Source: Heterorhizobium halophytocola (lineage in GTDB: Bacteria > Pseudomonadota > Alphaproteobacteria > Rhizobiales > Rhizobiaceae). Taken from it: a stretch of 64,000 nucleotides of DNA. Every line of letters begins with the position of its first letter. The stretch's first letter is position 1. Location: the NCBI RefSeq assembly GCF_017873095.1, contig NZ_JAGGJU010000001.1, positions 434,001 through 498,000 of the forward strand, written 5' to 3'. Position numbers and translations under genes: made by a program. Positions 63,107 through 64,000 of the stretch are shown here, in pieces. Below the pieces are notes generated by a model that made no database searches, was not told the origin of the DNA, and saw only the letters and a list, made by a program, of their open reading frames with translations.

Positions 63107-63471
63107 TGCCGGCGCTCTGCATCCTGACCGGCGCCAAGACGATCACCCTGGCTGCCGGCCTGTTCACGCTTTCCTGGCTGCATTCGGTGGAAAAGACCGA
63201 ATGGCGGGAAAGCTGGCGGCTGGCGCCCGATGGCCTCGAGCTGACAGAGGCGCGGGTCAAGGGCTCCGGTGCCGGCATGGATCCGGGCGAAGGCGCGGTT
63301 CTGGAAGGCGACTGGTGGGTCTGGCAGCCGAAACTGCCGCCGCAGCCGTCCCTCCACCTCGCTGCCTCCGGCGCCACCGTCTCGCCCTGGACCCTCTGCA
63401 CCGAGGCCAAATGCCTGGCGCTTGGCGGAAAGCCGGGCGCCGGCGTGACGATCAAGCCCTGCGACGGATAG
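63106..63471 (+). CDS. DUF1850 domain-containing protein
   Basis: The 121-residue protein overlaps the permease stop by one base (TGATG). It matches DUF1850, a family found beside TAXI-type TRAP permeases. The conserved opening contains FTLSWLHSVEKTEWRESWRL, and the middle has GAGMDPGEGAVLEGDWWVW. Three cysteines lie near the C-terminus. It may help substrate capture or permease assembly; the role is not known. Confidence 0.9.
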   Translation: MPALCILTGAKTITLAAGLFTLSWLHSVEKTEWRESWRLAPDGLELTEARVKGSGAGMDPGEGAVLEGDWWVWQPKLPPQPSLHLAASGATVSPWTLCTEAKCLALGGKPGAGVTIKPCDG

Positions 63472-63741
63472 GGTCCGCGGGCAGCCCTACGCGCACGCGC
63501 TCGCTTACCCCTCTCGGCGGCGTCGGTTCGGCGAAGCTCTTTAACACCTTTCCGCCCCCTCATCTTCCCGCCAGCTGCGGTGTTGCCGCAGCGGGTAGAC
63601 ACGGCCGTATCGACCTCTCCCTCAACTTCTCGGTGCTGGCCGGCGCGGGCACGCAGCGTCTCGCATGCGCATGATGGGCGGGCAGACGCAATGATGGGGT
63701 TGATCCTATGCCGCGTGCGCTGAGGGGTAAGCCTCGCAGGA

Positions 63742-64000
63742 TCAGGCGCTGCGCTTGAACCCCTCGCTCGCCACCAGCAGCGCCCTCGTGTAGTCGCTTG
63801 CGAAATCGCGCCGCTCCAGCTGGTCCCGCGTCAGCGTCTCGACGATCCGGCCGTCCTTCATCACCGCCAGCCGATCGCACATGTGATGCACGACGCCGAG
63901 GTCATGGCTGACCATCAGGAAGGTGAGGTCACGGTCGCGGCGCGCCTGTTCCAGCAGGTTGAGGATCTCGGCCTGGATCGAGGCATCGAGCGCCGAGGTC
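63742..64000 (-). CDS. Peptide-type ABC transporter ATPase, C-terminal part
   Basis: The gene runs off the right edge; only 86 codons before the stop at 63742 are present. The visible part begins in the D-loop, SALDASIQAEILNLLEQ, and has the switch His in FLMVSHDLGVVHHMCDRLAV and the tail DYTRALLVA typical of the DppD/OppF family. It is part of a peptide or nickel import system encoded beyond the window. Confidence 0.85.
   Translation of the reverse strand, partial: TSALDASIQAEILNLLEQARRDRDLTFLMVSHDLGVVHHMCDRLAVMKDGRIVETLTRDQLERRDFASDYTRALLVASEGFKRSA

Overview
The window is about 62% G+C chromosomal DNA from an alphaproteobacterium, almost certainly a member of the Rhizobiaceae (Rhizobium, Agrobacterium or a relative). 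The grounds are codon use, many LacI, LysR and TetR regulated sugar ABC transporters, intergenic mosaic palindromes resembling rhizobial RIME elements, and typical rhizobial gene families. I see no rRNA, tRNA, CRISPR array, prophage, integrase or transposase. It reads as an ordinary metabolic and regulatory region with two decayed genes, not a mobile island.

Layout. 1-7.7 kb: housekeeping and stress genes (GNAT acetyltransferase, DUF533 protein, KDPG aldolase, an overlapping CYTH/CHAD pair, a WYL regulator with a VOC-domain target, tRNA hydroxylase TrhO, nitroreductase, FMN reductase). 7.7-10.4 kb: the methionine importer metN-metI-metQ. 10.6-20.5 kb: sugar handling, with a GH1 beta-glucosidase followed by a DUF3088 pseudogene, a Gfo/Idh dehydrogenase, a TIM-barrel sugar isomerase, and a ribose-type ABC transporter divergent from its own LacI regulator. 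21.8-25.4 kb: a divergent argC-like gene, aldo/keto reductase with LysR regulator, and a DUF4174 protein. 25.5-29.6 kb: a xylose cassette (lacI-type regulator, xylB, xylA) with a RIME-like element between xylB and xylA. 29.7-33.4 kb: an EmrAB-type efflux pump divergent from a TetR regulator. 33.6-38.7 kb: TerC, glutathione peroxidase, gltX and lysS. 38.7-44.1 kb: an antibiotic-monooxygenase pseudogene, a His/Ala-rich anchored protein, a DMT exporter and a MarR-FUSC operon. 44.2-57 kb: small enzymes and regulators (PhyH/AraC, ArsR/SRPBCC, MYG1, DAO oxidase, GGDEF, PhnM, P1 peptidase). 56.8-58.2 kb: a cobalamin riboswitch driving a NiCoT cobalt transporter. 58.3-63.5 kb: a TRAP-TAXI system (binding protein, fused permease, DUF1850) interrupted by an inverted outer-membrane protein gene. 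The right edge cuts a peptide-type ABC ATPase gene.

The strongest regulatory observations are direct sequence dyads: two matching operators bracketing the WYL regulator gene; a doubled TGTAAA-NN-TTTACA site between a LacI gene and its transporter; a GGTACGTA-centred palindrome shared by the xylose LacI gene and the TIM-barrel isomerase gene; near-perfect dyads beside the TetR and ArsR genes; and a canonical B12 box. I did not find a convincing wholly new defence or mobile system. The most novel material is the predicted regulons, two pseudogenes and a few unrecognised proteins.
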